Positions 17,453-25,742 of a stretch of DNA of 64,000 bases are shown in pieces (positions within the stretch are counted from its first letter, which is position 1; each line of letters begins with the position of its first letter). The notes beneath the pieces were generated by a model that saw nothing but the letters and a program-made list of their open reading frames with translations, was not told where the DNA came from and searched no databases. Origin of the DNA: Achromobacter sp. UMC71 (GTDB lineage Bacteria; Pseudomonadota; Gammaproteobacteria; Burkholderiales; Burkholderiaceae_B); NCBI RefSeq assembly GCF_014170305.1, contig NZ_LZZT01000024.1, positions 24,446 to 88,445 on the forward strand, given 5' to 3'. The translations under genes and the position numbers were made by a program.

Positions 17453-17491
17453 GTCCGTGCGTGCGGTCCGTGCGTGCAGTCCGTGCGTGCT
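17453..17491 (+). repeat. Three tandem 13-base repeats
   Basis: The unit GTCCGTGCGTGCN occurs three times head to tail (17453-17465, 17466-17478, 17479-17491), with a partial fourth copy. It lies in the spacer between convergent genes, just outside the stop codon of the membrane protein gene. Such an array may vary in copy number by slippage. Confidence 0.85.
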
Positions 17492-17497
17492 GTCCGT

Positions 17498-17938
17498 TCA
17501 AGCAGCGGTCGCACCGATCCGCCGGATCGCCCAGCGCGCCACCAAGACGGCCGCCGCCAACGGCAGCGCGATATCCCACTGAGCGAGGAACAATTCGAAG
17601 GTCGGTTCCCAGCGCCCCCAGGTGTTGCCGAATACGCGCGGGTCCGGCGGCCCCAGGTAGATGACGAGCAAGGCGGCCACGAACCCCGCCGCCGCTCGCC
17701 CCGACACCGATCTGCCCAGCCGGGTGAACCTCTCGGCCGCCCACAACGCCAGCCAACCCGCCAGCGCCGCGAACGCTGCATCCAGGAAGAAATCCGCGCG
17801 CTCATACATATAAGGCGCATCGGGAATTTCCAGGCCATAGGATCCCGTGCGCAGCTTGGCCGTCAGGCAAGCGCCGAACAGCGCCGCCGTGGCAACGAGC
17901 AGCAGGTAATCGAAAAACCGCGGCAATAGTCTGGACAT
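17498..17938 (-). CDS. Small membrane protein of unknown function
   Basis: Predicted inner-membrane protein of 146 residues with three or four hydrophobic segments: LLLVATAALFGACL (about 12-26), FFLDAAFAALAGWLALWAA (50-68), a third near AAGFVAALLVIYLG (83-96), and a C-terminal one near IALPLAAAVLVARWA (122-136). The start at MSRLLPRFFDYLLL fits a membrane protein; the longer reading runs into the opposite esterase promoter region. I do not recognise the family. It converges on the carbamoylase gene and is divergent from the esterase gene, so it has no operon partner. Confidence 0.55.
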   Translation of the reverse strand: MSRLLPRFFDYLLLVATAALFGACLTAKLRTGSYGLEIPDAPYMYERADFFLDAAFAALAGWLALWAAERFTRLGRSVSGRAAAGFVAALLVIYLGPPDPRVFGNTWGRWEPTFELFLAQWDIALPLAAAVLVARWAIRRIGATAA

Positions 17939-18116
17939 GGGCAGGACAAGGTGACAAAAAGCGGCAAAGGCCGGCAGCATGCCATAAAGCCGTCTCGCCG
18001 CGACATTGGCGGCCGTGGCGATGGCAGCCGGTGCCTCAACCGCGGCGCCGCCTGTCGCGACATCGACTGCCGCCGCGCTACAGTATTCGACATCCAGACT
18101 TCCCCTCGGGCCCGCC

Positions 18117-18950
18117 ATGCGAGCGATCCGGTTTCTCTGTGCTCTTGCGTTGGCCTGCGTGCTGCCCGCCACCGGCCTGGCCGCGGCCCAGAAAGACCTG
18201 CGCTACGGCCCCGACGCCGCGCAACTGGCCGACGTCTACACGCCGGAAGCTCTCCCCCCATCACCCGCCGGAGCGCCCATCCTGGTAATGGTGCACGGCG
18301 GCTCCTGGCTATACGGCGACAAGGCGGAGCCCGTCGTCATCGACCAGAAGCTGGCCCGCTGGCTGCCGCTGGGCTTCGTGGTCGTTTCCGTCAATACCCG
18401 CCTGCTGCCCGCGGCCCGGCCCGAAGCCCAGGCCGAAGACCTGGGCCAGGCCGTCGCCTGGATCCAGCGGCAGGCGGTGGCCTGGAAGGCAGATCCCAGC
18501 CGCATCCTGCTCATGGGGCATTCATCCGGCGGCCATCTGCTGGCCCTGCTGGCCGCCGACGACGCCATGCGTCAACGCACGGGCGCCCACCCGTGGCTGG
18601 CCAGCGTCATCCTGGACGGCGCCGCCTTCGACCTGCCCGAAATCATGTCCCAGGAACACGCGTCGTTCTATGAAGACGCGTTCGGCACCGACCCGGCACG
18701 CTGGCTGCCGGCATCCCCCGCCGAACACCTGAGCGGCCCCAATCCGCCCACCTTGCTGGTGTGCTCGACGCTGCGGCGCTTCTCGTGCCAGCGCACGCAG
18801 GAATATGCCGACCGGCTCACCGCGCAGGGCGGCCACGCCCAGGTTCTACCCGTCGCCCGCAACCACGGCCAGATCAATTCGGACGTGGGCGCCGACAATC
18901 AAGAGACCCAGGCCATCATCGAATTCATCGACGCACAATTGCAGCGCTAG
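18117..18950 (+). CDS. Exported alpha/beta hydrolase (esterase/lipase-like)
   Basis: Alpha/beta-hydrolase of 277 residues with an N-terminal signal peptide (residues 1-22, ending LAAAQ). The oxyanion-hole motif HGGSW and the nucleophile elbow GHSSGG are typical of the esterase/kynurenine formamidase/BD-FAE group. A C-terminal His in NHGQI is the probable third member of the triad. It is likely periplasmic and acts on an ester or acylated compound. The neighbouring PL5 lyase raises the possibility of deacetylating an acetylated polysaccharide, which is an inference from position only. Confidence 0.82.
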   Translation: MRAIRFLCALALACVLPATGLAAAQKDLRYGPDAAQLADVYTPEALPPSPAGAPILVMVHGGSWLYGDKAEPVVIDQKLARWLPLGFVVVSVNTRLLPAARPEAQAEDLGQAVAWIQRQAVAWKADPSRILLMGHSSGGHLLALLAADDAMRQRTGAHPWLASVILDGAAFDLPEIMSQEHASFYEDAFGTDPARWLPASPAEHLSGPNPPTLLVCSTLRRFSCQRTQEYADRLTAQGGHAQVLPVARNHGQINSDVGADNQETQAIIEFIDAQLQR

Positions 18951-19095
18951 GCCGGCGCCGCCGCGCGGCCAACGGGCCGCCACGCAACTTTCCAGGCGCG
19001 GCGGTGTCTATTCCAGATCAGCCTGTCTCCTGATCAACCTGCCTGCGGATCAGCTTGTCCTTGAAAACCCGCCCGCGCAAACAACGGCCGCTGCA

Positions 19096-20175
19096 ATGAC
19101 CCATCCGCCACGCCCCGCCAGCGACAACCGGATACCGGCCGCCCCGCGCCGATGCTCGCCTTGCACGTACACCCTGGCCTGCCTGCTGCTGGCCCTGCCG
19201 GGCGCCCAGGCGCTGGCCGCGCCGCAGCAGTGCCCAACGCCGCCGCCCGGGCCGCGCGACCTGGCAGGCACGGGCTACTACACCGACGCCGCCCATTCCA
19301 AGATCGACCCGCAGTTGCAGGCCCGCAATCGCGCCCAAACGCGGCCCCTGGACGACTACGCGCAGCGCATCGCCACGATGTCCGACGCCTATCTGGCCAA
19401 TGGCGACGCCGCCGCCGGCCGCTGCGCCCAGGCCTGGCTGGCCGCGTGGGCGCAGGACGGCGCGATGCTGGGCCGGATGATCCGCGGCAACAATGACCAG
19501 CCCGACTACATGCGCCAGTGGACGCACGGCGCCGCCGCCCTGGCCTACCTGAAGACCCTGCCGCTGGCCACGCCGGCGCAGCGCGGCATCATCGAACCCT
19601 GGCTGCGCCAGTTGTCCCGCGCCAACCAAGCCTACTGGGACGACCCCAGGCACAAGCGCAACAACCACTACTACTGGACGGGCGTCGGCATCATGGCCAC
19701 CGCCGTGGCCAAGCACGACGAAGCCCTGCTGCGCACCGCGCAGGCGATCTACCGCAAGGGCGTGGATGATATCCAGGCCGACGGTAGCCTGCCCATGGAA
19801 ATGGCACGCGGCGGGCGCGCCCTGCACTACCACGACTACGCCGCCGCGCCGCTGGTGATGATGGCCGAGCTGGCCTACGAAAGCGGCCAGAACTGGTATG
19901 CGTACCAGGACGGCGCGCTTGGCCGGCTGGCGCGGCGCATCGCCGACGGATACCGCGACAGCGCCTGGTTCGCACAACACGCCGGAACGCCGCAGCAGCC
20001 CGAGCGCCCCCACGGATCCAGCGGCTGGGTCGAGTTCTATCGCCAGCACGCCGCGGACCCGCGCGAATTCGACGCCCTGCATGCGGACGGCCCCTTCAAG
20101 GATCCCCGCCTGGGCGGCAACCTGACCTTGATGGCCCGCCACGGCATCCTGCCCCAGCCCGCGCCGACACCCTGA
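19096..20175 (+). CDS. PL5 alginate lyase-like enzyme (periplasmic)
   Basis: Protein of 359 residues resembling polysaccharide lyase family 5 (AlgL type), which cleaves mannuronate-rich alginate by beta-elimination. The catalytic pattern known from the A1-III lyase is reproduced: Asn190-His191 in NNHYYW, and Arg241 with Tyr248 exactly seven residues later in RALHYHDY. A signal peptide ends near residue 41 (QALAAP). The start at MTHPPRP follows from the signal peptide; upstream sequence is low-complexity. No other alginate genes are in the window, so this lyase stands alone with the exported esterase, suggesting turnover of an external or cell-envelope uronate polymer. Confidence 0.8.
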   Translation: MTHPPRPASDNRIPAAPRRCSPCTYTLACLLLALPGAQALAAPQQCPTPPPGPRDLAGTGYYTDAAHSKIDPQLQARNRAQTRPLDDYAQRIATMSDAYLANGDAAAGRCAQAWLAAWAQDGAMLGRMIRGNNDQPDYMRQWTHGAAALAYLKTLPLATPAQRGIIEPWLRQLSRANQAYWDDPRHKRNNHYYWTGVGIMATAVAKHDEALLRTAQAIYRKGVDDIQADGSLPMEMARGGRALHYHDYAAAPLVMMAELAYESGQNWYAYQDGALGRLARRIADGYRDSAWFAQHAGTPQQPERPHGSSGWVEFYRQHAADPREFDALHADGPFKDPRLGGNLTLMARHGILPQPAPTP

Positions 20176-20245
20176 CGCAGGCGTACACTGGAAACGTATC
20201 CATAGGCTGTACGCGGCCGCCGAGGGGCAGCCGCCGGAGATAACC

Positions 20246-20413
20246 ATGAAACCCACCATGACACGCGCGCTGGCGTTGCTGGCCGCCCTCCTGATCCTGG
20301 GCGGCTGTTCGTCGCTGGGCCCTGGCGGGCCGCCGCATCCCGGGGCCGCAAATCCCTACAGCAGCGGCGGCTTCCGCGACGCCGGTCCGAATTATCCGGA
20401 CACCGGTCCGTAA
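20246..20413 (+). CDS. Small lipoprotein of 55 residues
   Basis: Very short lipoprotein. It starts MKPTMTRALALLAALLILGGC, a lipoprotein signal peptide with the lipobox LGGC and Cys21 as the lipidated residue. The mature part is only about 35 residues and rich in Gly, Pro, Ser and Asn, with no recognisable domain. GGAGA lies six bases before the start. It follows the PL5 lyase gene after 70 bases and may be co-transcribed with it. Function unknown. Confidence 0.75.
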   Translation: MKPTMTRALALLAALLILGGCSSLGPGGPPHPGAANPYSSGGFRDAGPNYPDTGP

Positions 20414-20453
20414 TCAAGCGCCCCTTGACGGCTCGGGCTCCCGATCGCTGGCG

Positions 20454-20663
20454 CTAGCCAGCAGCGGGGGTTGACCCGGCGGCCCCATCCAGCGAGGCCG
20501 CCGGGTCGTTGGCCAACGTGAACCCCTTGCGCACGCGCTGCCAATGCGCATCGCCGTACAGGCGGCGAAAGCGCACGTTCTCCCGCGATTGCGCATCCGC
20601 CAGCGCGGCCAGGCGGTGCGCAATGAAATCCGGGGTCAGCGCAATGCCGCCATCCACCGTCAT
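20454..20663 (-). CDS. Hypothetical protein, 69 residues, possibly co-transcribed with rpmJ2
   Basis: Short reading frame (69 residues) with protein-like composition: a charged amphipathic stretch DFIAHRLAALADAQSRENVRFRRLYGDAHWQRVRKGF, then a Gly/Ala/Pro-rich tail. It begins 34 bases after the rpmJ2 stop on the same strand and would be transcribed from the same zinc-responsive promoter. I do not recognise a family, and no clear ribosome binding site is visible. If real, it might belong to the zinc-starvation response. Confidence 0.4.
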   Translation of the reverse strand: MTVDGGIALTPDFIAHRLAALADAQSRENVRFRRLYGDAHWQRVRKGFTLANDPAASLDGAAGSTPAAG

Positions 20664-20697
20664 GCAGCGATGCCATTGGGCATAGATGCCATGCGCG

Positions 20698-20838
20698 TTA
20701 CTTGCTCTTCGCGCCGCCCTGGCGCGCCTTGAAGCGCGGATTCGACTTGCAGATCACGTAGATGCGCCCGCGGCGTTTGACGACCTGGCAGTCCCGGTGG
20801 CGGGTCTTGGCGTCTTTCAGGGAAGAGAGGACTTTCAT
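20698..20838 (-). CDS. ykgO: Alternative 50S ribosomal protein L36 (RpmJ2/YkgO type, zinc-free)
   Basis: Ribosomal protein L36 paralogue of 46 residues, too short for many gene finders. It begins [20 protein letters not shown] and ends with [15 protein letters not shown], the layout of the E. coli YkgO-type L36. Only two Cys remain (in RDCQVV and YVICK), so the four-ligand zinc ribbon of the usual L36 is lost. In other bacteria this form replaces zinc-binding L36 under zinc limitation and is repressed by Zur. The promoter here holds a fitting palindrome. There is no sign of a neighbouring L31 paralogue or zinc transporter. Confidence 0.92.
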   Translation of the reverse strand: MKVLSSLKDAKTRHRDCQVVKRRGRIYVICKSNPRFKARQGGAKSK

Positions 20839-20901
20839 GCGGGGCTCCGAAGAATGGGAAACGGACCCGATCTCGCATCAAGCAGATCACGGGCCGCTGA
20901 T

Positions 20902-20931
20902 AATGATATGTAATAACATTCTATTTGTCAC
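20902..20931 (-). promoter_or_regulatory. Promoter with Zur-box-like palindrome for rpmJ2
   Basis: On the minus strand, GTGACA (-35, 20926-20931) and TATCAT (-10, 20903-20908) are separated by exactly 17 bases. A 19-base palindrome, AATGTTAT-TAC-ATATCATT (20902-20920), overlaps the spacer and -10. It closely resembles the known Zur operator pattern (AATGTTATA..TATAACATT), with one mismatched pair. This placement suits repression by Zur when zinc is plentiful. Confidence 0.75.
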
Positions 20932-20976
20932 GCCAGGCTCACGGCAGGTACTTGCAGTCATCCCGCTCGCCGGGTA

Positions 20977-21049
20977 AATTGTTGACAATTAGCCGCCCAA
21001 AGGCGGTTTGCATCGGGTTTTCACCCAGATTAAGAGCAGATTGTTGACA
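20977..21049 (+). promoter_or_regulatory. Candidate GntR operators upstream of gntR-acnD-prpF
   Basis: AATTGT-TG-ACAATT (20977-20990) is a perfect palindrome of the TTGT-N2-ACAA type common for GntR/FCD regulators. Its core ATTGTTGACA recurs at 21040-21049, ending three bases before the gntR start codon. Binding there would block translation or transcription of the regulator, which suggests autoregulation. Confidence 0.6.
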
Positions 21050-21051
21050 CA

Positions 21052-21762
21052 ATGAGCAAAGTGCTGACGCTACCCGGCGCCGCGCCTGGCGATAACGAGA
21101 CCTTGGCGGAACACATCTTCCGCAAGATCCAATCCGCTATCGTCAAAGGCGAAATCGCCCCCGGCAGCAAGATCTCCGAACCGGAATTGGCGCGCATCCA
21201 CGGCGTCAGCCGGGGCCCGCTGCGCGAAGCCCTGCACCGGCTGGAAGGCCAGAAGCTGCTGGTGCGCGTGCCGCACGCCGGCGCCCGCGTCGTCTCGCTC
21301 AGCCCCAAAGAGCTGGCCGAACTCTACGAAATCCGCGAATCCCTCGAAGGCATGGCCTGCCGCCTGGCCGCCGACCGCATGCCGCCCGCGGAAATTGAAG
21401 AACTGCGCCACGTGCTGCTCGCGCACGAAAAAGACGCGGCCTTCCAGGCAGGCATCGGCTACTACCAGCAGGAGGGCGACTACGACTTCCATTACCGCAT
21501 CGTCAAAGGCAGCGGCAACGAGATGCTGTTTCGCATGCTGTGCGACGAACTCTACCAACTGGCGCGCATGTACCGCATCCAGTATTCGACCACCCCGAAC
21601 CGCCCGCGGCAGTCGTATGCCGAGCATCACCGCATTCTTGACGCCATCGCCGACCGCGATGGCGAGCTGGCTGAACTCCTGATGCGCCGCCACATCCGCG
21701 CATCCCGTCTCAACATTGAAAATCAGATCGCTCAGGGCAACCTGAAGCGCACCGAGGCATGA
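21052..21762 (+). CDS. GntR-family (FCD subfamily) regulator of the acnD-prpF genes
   Basis: GntR regulator of 236 residues. The N-terminal winged helix contains IVKGEIAPGSKISEPELARIHGVSRGPLREALHRLE, a textbook GntR motif (about 30-66). The C-terminal FCD domain carries the likely metal or effector ligands, including Asp and His in DYDFHYRIVKGSG and the late EHHRILDAI. Its stop codon overlaps the acnD start (ATGA), so it is the first gene of the operon. In related bacteria a GntR regulator heads the 2-methylcitrate genes, with methylcitrate-type effectors; that role is inferred here. Confidence 0.88.
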   Translation: MSKVLTLPGAAPGDNETLAEHIFRKIQSAIVKGEIAPGSKISEPELARIHGVSRGPLREALHRLEGQKLLVRVPHAGARVVSLSPKELAELYEIRESLEGMACRLAADRMPPAEIEELRHVLLAHEKDAAFQAGIGYYQQEGDYDFHYRIVKGSGNEMLFRMLCDELYQLARMYRIQYSTTPNRPRQSYAEHHRILDAIADRDGELAELLMRRHIRASRLNIENQIAQGNLKRTEA

Positions 21763-24374
21763 ACAAATCCTATCGCAAGCCCCTGCCCGGCACCCGCCTG
21801 GACTACTTCGACACCCGTGCCGCCGTGGACGCGATCGCGCCCGGCGCCTACGACCGCCTGCCCTATACCTCGCGCGTGCACGCCGAGAACCTGGTGCGCC
21901 GCTGCGACCCCGCGATGCTGACCGATGCGCTCAAGCAGCTGATCGAACGCCGCCGCGACCTGGACTTCCCGTGGTATCCGGCCCGCGTGGTCTGTCATGA
22001 CATTCTCGGCCAGACCGCGCTGGTCGACCTGGCGGGCCTGCGCGACGCCATCGCCGACATGGGCGGCGACCCCGCCAAGGTCAACCCGGTGGTGCCGGTG
22101 CAGCTGATCGTGGACCACTCGCTGGCCGTGGAATACGGCGGCAATGACCCCGACGCCTTCGAGAAGAACCGCGCCGTCGAAGACCGCCGCAACGAAGACC
22201 GCTTCCACTTCATCGACTGGACCAAGCAGGCCTTCCGCAACATCGAAGTCGTGCCCCCGGGCAACGGCATCATGCACCAGATCAACCTGGAGCGGATGTC
22301 CCCGGTCATCTACACGCAAGACGGCGTGGCCTTCCCCGACACCCTGGTCGGCACCGACAGCCACACCCCGCACGTGGACGCGCTGGGCGTCATCGCCATC
22401 GGCGTGGGCGGACTGGAAGCCGAAAACGTCATGCTGGGCCGCGCCTCGTGGATGCGCCTGCCCGACATCATCGGCGTCGAACTCTCGGGCCGCGCGCAAC
22501 CCGGCATCACCGCCACCGACGTGGTGCTGACCCTGACCGAATTCCTGCGCAGGGAAAAGGTGGTGGGCGCCTACCTGGAGTTCTACGGCGAAGGCGCCGC
22601 CAGCCTGACCTTGGGCGACCGCGCCACCATCTCGAACATGGCCCCGGAATACGGCGCCACGGCCGCGATGTTCTCCATCGACCAGCAGACCATCGACTAC
22701 CTGCGCCTGACCGGCCGCGAAGACGAGCAGATCGCGCTGGTGGAAACCTACGCCAAGACTGCGGGCCTGTGGTCCGACAGCCTGAAGACCGCCGAATACG
22801 AACGCGTGCTGCGCTTTGACCTGTCGACCGTGGTGCGCACCCTGGCCGGCCCGTCCAACCCGCACCGCCGCTTGCCCGTGGCCGACCTGGCCGAACGCGG
22901 CATCGCCGGCGCCGTCGAGAACCAGCCCGGCCTGATGCCCGACGGCGCCGTCATCATCGCCGCCATCACCAGCTGCACCAACACCAGCAACCCGCGCAAC
23001 GTCATCGCCGCGGGCCTGCTGGCGCGCAATGCCAACCGCGCCGGCCTGACCCGCAAGCCCTGGGTCAAGAGCTCGCTGGCGCCAGGCTCGAAGGCCGTCG
23101 CCCTGTACCTTGACGAAGCCGGCCTGACCGAAGACCTGGAAAAGCTCGGCTTCGGCGTCGTGGCGTTCGCCTGTACCACGTGCAACGGCATGTCGGGCGC
23201 GCTGGACCCGGTGATTCAGCAGGAAATCATCGACCGCGACCTCTACGCCACCGCGGTGCTGTCCGGCAACCGCAACTTCGACGGCCGCATCCACCCCTAC
23301 GCCAAGCAGGCCTTCCTGGCCTCGCCGCCGTTGGTGGTGGCCTACGCCATTGCCGGCACCATCCGCTTTGATATCGAACGCGACGTGCTGGGCACCACCG
23401 CTGATGGGCGCGAGATCCGCCTGAAGGACATCTGGCCTACCGATGCCGAGATCGACGCCACGGTAAAGGCCGCCGTCAAACCCGAACAGTTCCGCAAGGT
23501 CTACGCGCCCATGTTCGGCATCCAGAAAGAACGCACCGCCGGCATCAGCCCCCTGTACGCCTGGCGCGCGCAAAGCACCTACATCCGCCGCCCGCCGTAC
23601 TGGGAAGGCGCGCTGGCCGGCGAGCGCACGCTGCGCGGCATGCTGCCGCTGGCCGTGCTGGGCGACAACATCACCACCGACCATCTGTCGCCGTCCAACG
23701 CCATCCTGATGGACAGCGCCGCGGGCGAATACCTGCACAAAATGGGGCTGCCCGAAGAGGACTTCAACTCATACGCCACCCACCGCGGCGACCACCTGAC
23801 GGCGCAGCGCGCGACCTTCGCCAATCCCAAGCTCTTCAACGAGATGGTGAAAAACGCGGACGGCACGGTCAAGCAGGGTTCGCTGGCTCGCGTTGAACCC
23901 GAAGGCAAGGAAATGCGCATGTGGGAAGCCATCGAAACCTACATGGACCGCAAGCAGCCGCTGATCATCGTGGCCGGCGCCGACTACGGCCAAGGTTCTT
24001 CGCGCGACTGGGCCGCCAAGGGCGTGCGCCTGGCCGGCGTCGAAGCCATCGCCGCCGAGGGCTTCGAACGCATCCACCGCACCAACCTGATCGGCATGGG
24101 CGTGCTGCCGCTGGAATTCAAGCCGGGCGTGAACCGCAAGACGCTGGCCCTGGACGGCACCGAAAGCTACGACGTGGTCGGCGAACGCAAGCCGCGCGCC
24201 GACCTGACGCTGGTCGTGCACCGGCGCAACGGCGAAACGCTGCAGGTGCCGATGACCTGCCGCCTGGACACCGCCGAGGAAGTCTCCATCTACGAGGCCG
24301 GCGGCGTGCTGCAGCGCTTTGCCCAGGACTTCCTGGAGGCCGAATCGGCCGGCTCGGCCAAGCAGGCCGGCTGA
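21759..24374 (+). CDS. acnD: Fe/S-dependent 2-methylisocitrate dehydratase AcnD
   Basis: Aconitase-family enzyme of 871 residues that converts 2-methylcitrate to 2-methyl-trans-aconitate in propionate breakdown. The 4Fe-4S cysteines are Cys406 (ITSCTN) and Cys472 and Cys475 (CTTC). The N-terminus (NKSYRKPLPGTRLDYFDTRAA) and the absence of the AcnA-type N-terminus point to AcnD, and prpF follows directly. It overlaps gntR by four bases. The methylcitrate synthase (prpC) and methylisocitrate lyase (prpB) genes that normally accompany it are absent from this locus. Aconitase activity toward citrate is also possible, as AcnD enzymes have some. Confidence 0.93.
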   Translation: MNKSYRKPLPGTRLDYFDTRAAVDAIAPGAYDRLPYTSRVHAENLVRRCDPAMLTDALKQLIERRRDLDFPWYPARVVCHDILGQTALVDLAGLRDAIADMGGDPAKVNPVVPVQLIVDHSLAVEYGGNDPDAFEKNRAVEDRRNEDRFHFIDWTKQAFRNIEVVPPGNGIMHQINLERMSPVIYTQDGVAFPDTLVGTDSHTPHVDALGVIAIGVGGLEAENVMLGRASWMRLPDIIGVELSGRAQPGITATDVVLTLTEFLRREKVVGAYLEFYGEGAASLTLGDRATISNMAPEYGATAAMFSIDQQTIDYLRLTGREDEQIALVETYAKTAGLWSDSLKTAEYERVLRFDLSTVVRTLAGPSNPHRRLPVADLAERGIAGAVENQPGLMPDGAVIIAAITSCTNTSNPRNVIAAGLLARNANRAGLTRKPWVKSSLAPGSKAVALYLDEAGLTEDLEKLGFGVVAFACTTCNGMSGALDPVIQQEIIDRDLYATAVLSGNRNFDGRIHPYAKQAFLASPPLVVAYAIAGTIRFDIERDVLGTTADGREIRLKDIWPTDAEIDATVKAAVKPEQFRKVYAPMFGIQKERTAGISPLYAWRAQSTYIRRPPYWEGALAGERTLRGMLPLAVLGDNITTDHLSPSNAILMDSAAGEYLHKMGLPEEDFNSYATHRGDHLTAQRATFANPKLFNEMVKNADGTVKQGSLARVEPEGKEMRMWEAIETYMDRKQPLIIVAGADYGQGSSRDWAAKGVRLAGVEAIAAEGFERIHRTNLIGMGVLPLEFKPGVNRKTLALDGTESYDVVGERKPRADLTLVVHRRNGETLQVPMTCRLDTAEEVSIYEAGGVLQRFAQDFLEAESAGSAKQAG

Positions 24375-24445
24375 TCCCCGCATCCAACACCCAGGCGGGC
24401 GCCCCGCGCGCCCGCCGCCCACGTTCAAGACATCAGGACTGCCCC

Positions 24446-25630
24446 ATGGCCCACGCACCCCAGATCAAGATCCCCGCCACCTACATGCGCGGCGGCACCA
24501 GCAAAGGCGTGTTCTTCAAGCTGGACGAACTGCCCGAATCCGCCCGCGTGCCGGGCCCGGCCCGCGATGCGCTGCTGATGCGCGTCATCGGCAGCCCCGA
24601 TCCCTACGGCAAGCAGATCGACGGCATGGGCGCGGCCACCTCCAGCACCAGCAAGACGGTCATCGTCGGCAAGAGCACTCGCCCGGATCACGACGTGGAC
24701 TACCTGTTCGGCCAGGTCTCCATCGACCAGGCGTTCGTGGACTGGAGCGGCAACTGCGGCAACCTGTCCGCCGCGGTTGGCCCCTTCGCCATCACCAACG
24801 GCCTGATCGATCCGGCCCGCGTGCCGCACAACGGCATCGCCGTGGTGCGCATCTGGCAGGCCAACATCCAGAAAACCATCATCGCCCATGTGCCCATCAC
24901 AGACGGCGCCGTGCAGGAAACCGGCGACTTCGAACTGGACGGCGTGACCTTCCCCGCCGCCGAGCTGCAGCTGGAATTCATGAACCCGGCCGAAGAAGGC
25001 GACGGCGGCTCGATGTTCCCCACCGGCAATCTGGTGGACGACCTGGAAGTGCCCGGCGTGGGCACCTTCAAGGCCACCATGATCAATTCCGGCATCCCCA
25101 CCATCTTCCTGAACGCCGACGCGCTGGGCTACACCGGCGCCGAGCTGCAGGACGACATCAACGGCGACGCCGCCGCGCTGGCCCGCTTTGAAACCATCCG
25201 CGCGCACGGCGCGCTGCGCATGGGCCTGATCAAGAACCTGGAAGAAGCCGCCGCCCGCCAACACACGCCCAAGGTCGCCTTCGTCGCCGGCCCCAAGGCC
25301 TACACCGCGTCCAGCGGCAAGCAGATCGGCGCGGGCGACATCGACGTGCTGGTGCGCGCGCTGTCCATGGGCAAGCTGCACCACGCCATGATGGGCACCG
25401 CGTCGGTCGCCATCGCCACCGCCGCCGCCGTGCCCGGCACGCTGGTCAACCTGGCCGCTGGCGGCGGCCAGCGCGACCAGGTCTGCTTCGGTCACCCGTC
25501 GGGCACCCTGCGCGTGGGCGCCGAGGCCCAATTGGTCGACGGCGAATGGACCGTCACCAAGGCCATCATGAGCCGCAGCGCGCGTGTGCTGATGGAAGGC
25601 CGCGTACACGTGCCGCGAACAGGGTTCTAA
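24446..25630 (+). CDS. prpF: 2-methylaconitate cis-trans isomerase PrpF
   Basis: PrpF-family isomerase of 394 residues with the diaminopimelate-epimerase-like fold. It converts the 2-methyl-trans-aconitate made by AcnD to the cis form used by aconitase B. Characteristic stretches are ATYMRGGTSKGVFF at residues 9-22, DWSGNCGNLSAAVGPFAI (about 93-110), and MGKLHHAMMGTASVA in the C-terminal half. It lies 71 bases after acnD, and the two functions are interdependent in known systems. Confidence 0.93.
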   Translation: MAHAPQIKIPATYMRGGTSKGVFFKLDELPESARVPGPARDALLMRVIGSPDPYGKQIDGMGAATSSTSKTVIVGKSTRPDHDVDYLFGQVSIDQAFVDWSGNCGNLSAAVGPFAITNGLIDPARVPHNGIAVVRIWQANIQKTIIAHVPITDGAVQETGDFELDGVTFPAAELQLEFMNPAEEGDGGSMFPTGNLVDDLEVPGVGTFKATMINSGIPTIFLNADALGYTGAELQDDINGDAAALARFETIRAHGALRMGLIKNLEEAAARQHTPKVAFVAGPKAYTASSGKQIGAGDIDVLVRALSMGKLHHAMMGTASVAIATAAAVPGTLVNLAAGGGQRDQVCFGHPSGTLRVGAEAQLVDGEWTVTKAIMSRSARVLMEGRVHVPRTGF

Positions 25631-25742
25631 GTCTGTTGGCGCGTTGCCTGCAAGCCGCTAGCGGCGGGCGACGCGAGATATCCCCGTCGGCAGGCGCCCT
25701 GCGGTATTCTCTGGCGCAATGCTCCCACCGACGGAATTTTTC

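Noticed and set aside
17453..17491. Short repeats considered as a CRISPR array
   Set aside because: Units are 13 bases and directly adjacent with no spacers, and there are no cas genes.
21732..23738. 668-residue minus-strand ORF opposite acnD
   Set aside because: Shadow of acnD with no motif; acnD is unambiguous.
21759..24374. acnD considered as housekeeping aconitase AcnA
   Set aside because: The N-terminus and the following prpF fit AcnD; AcnA has a different start and context.
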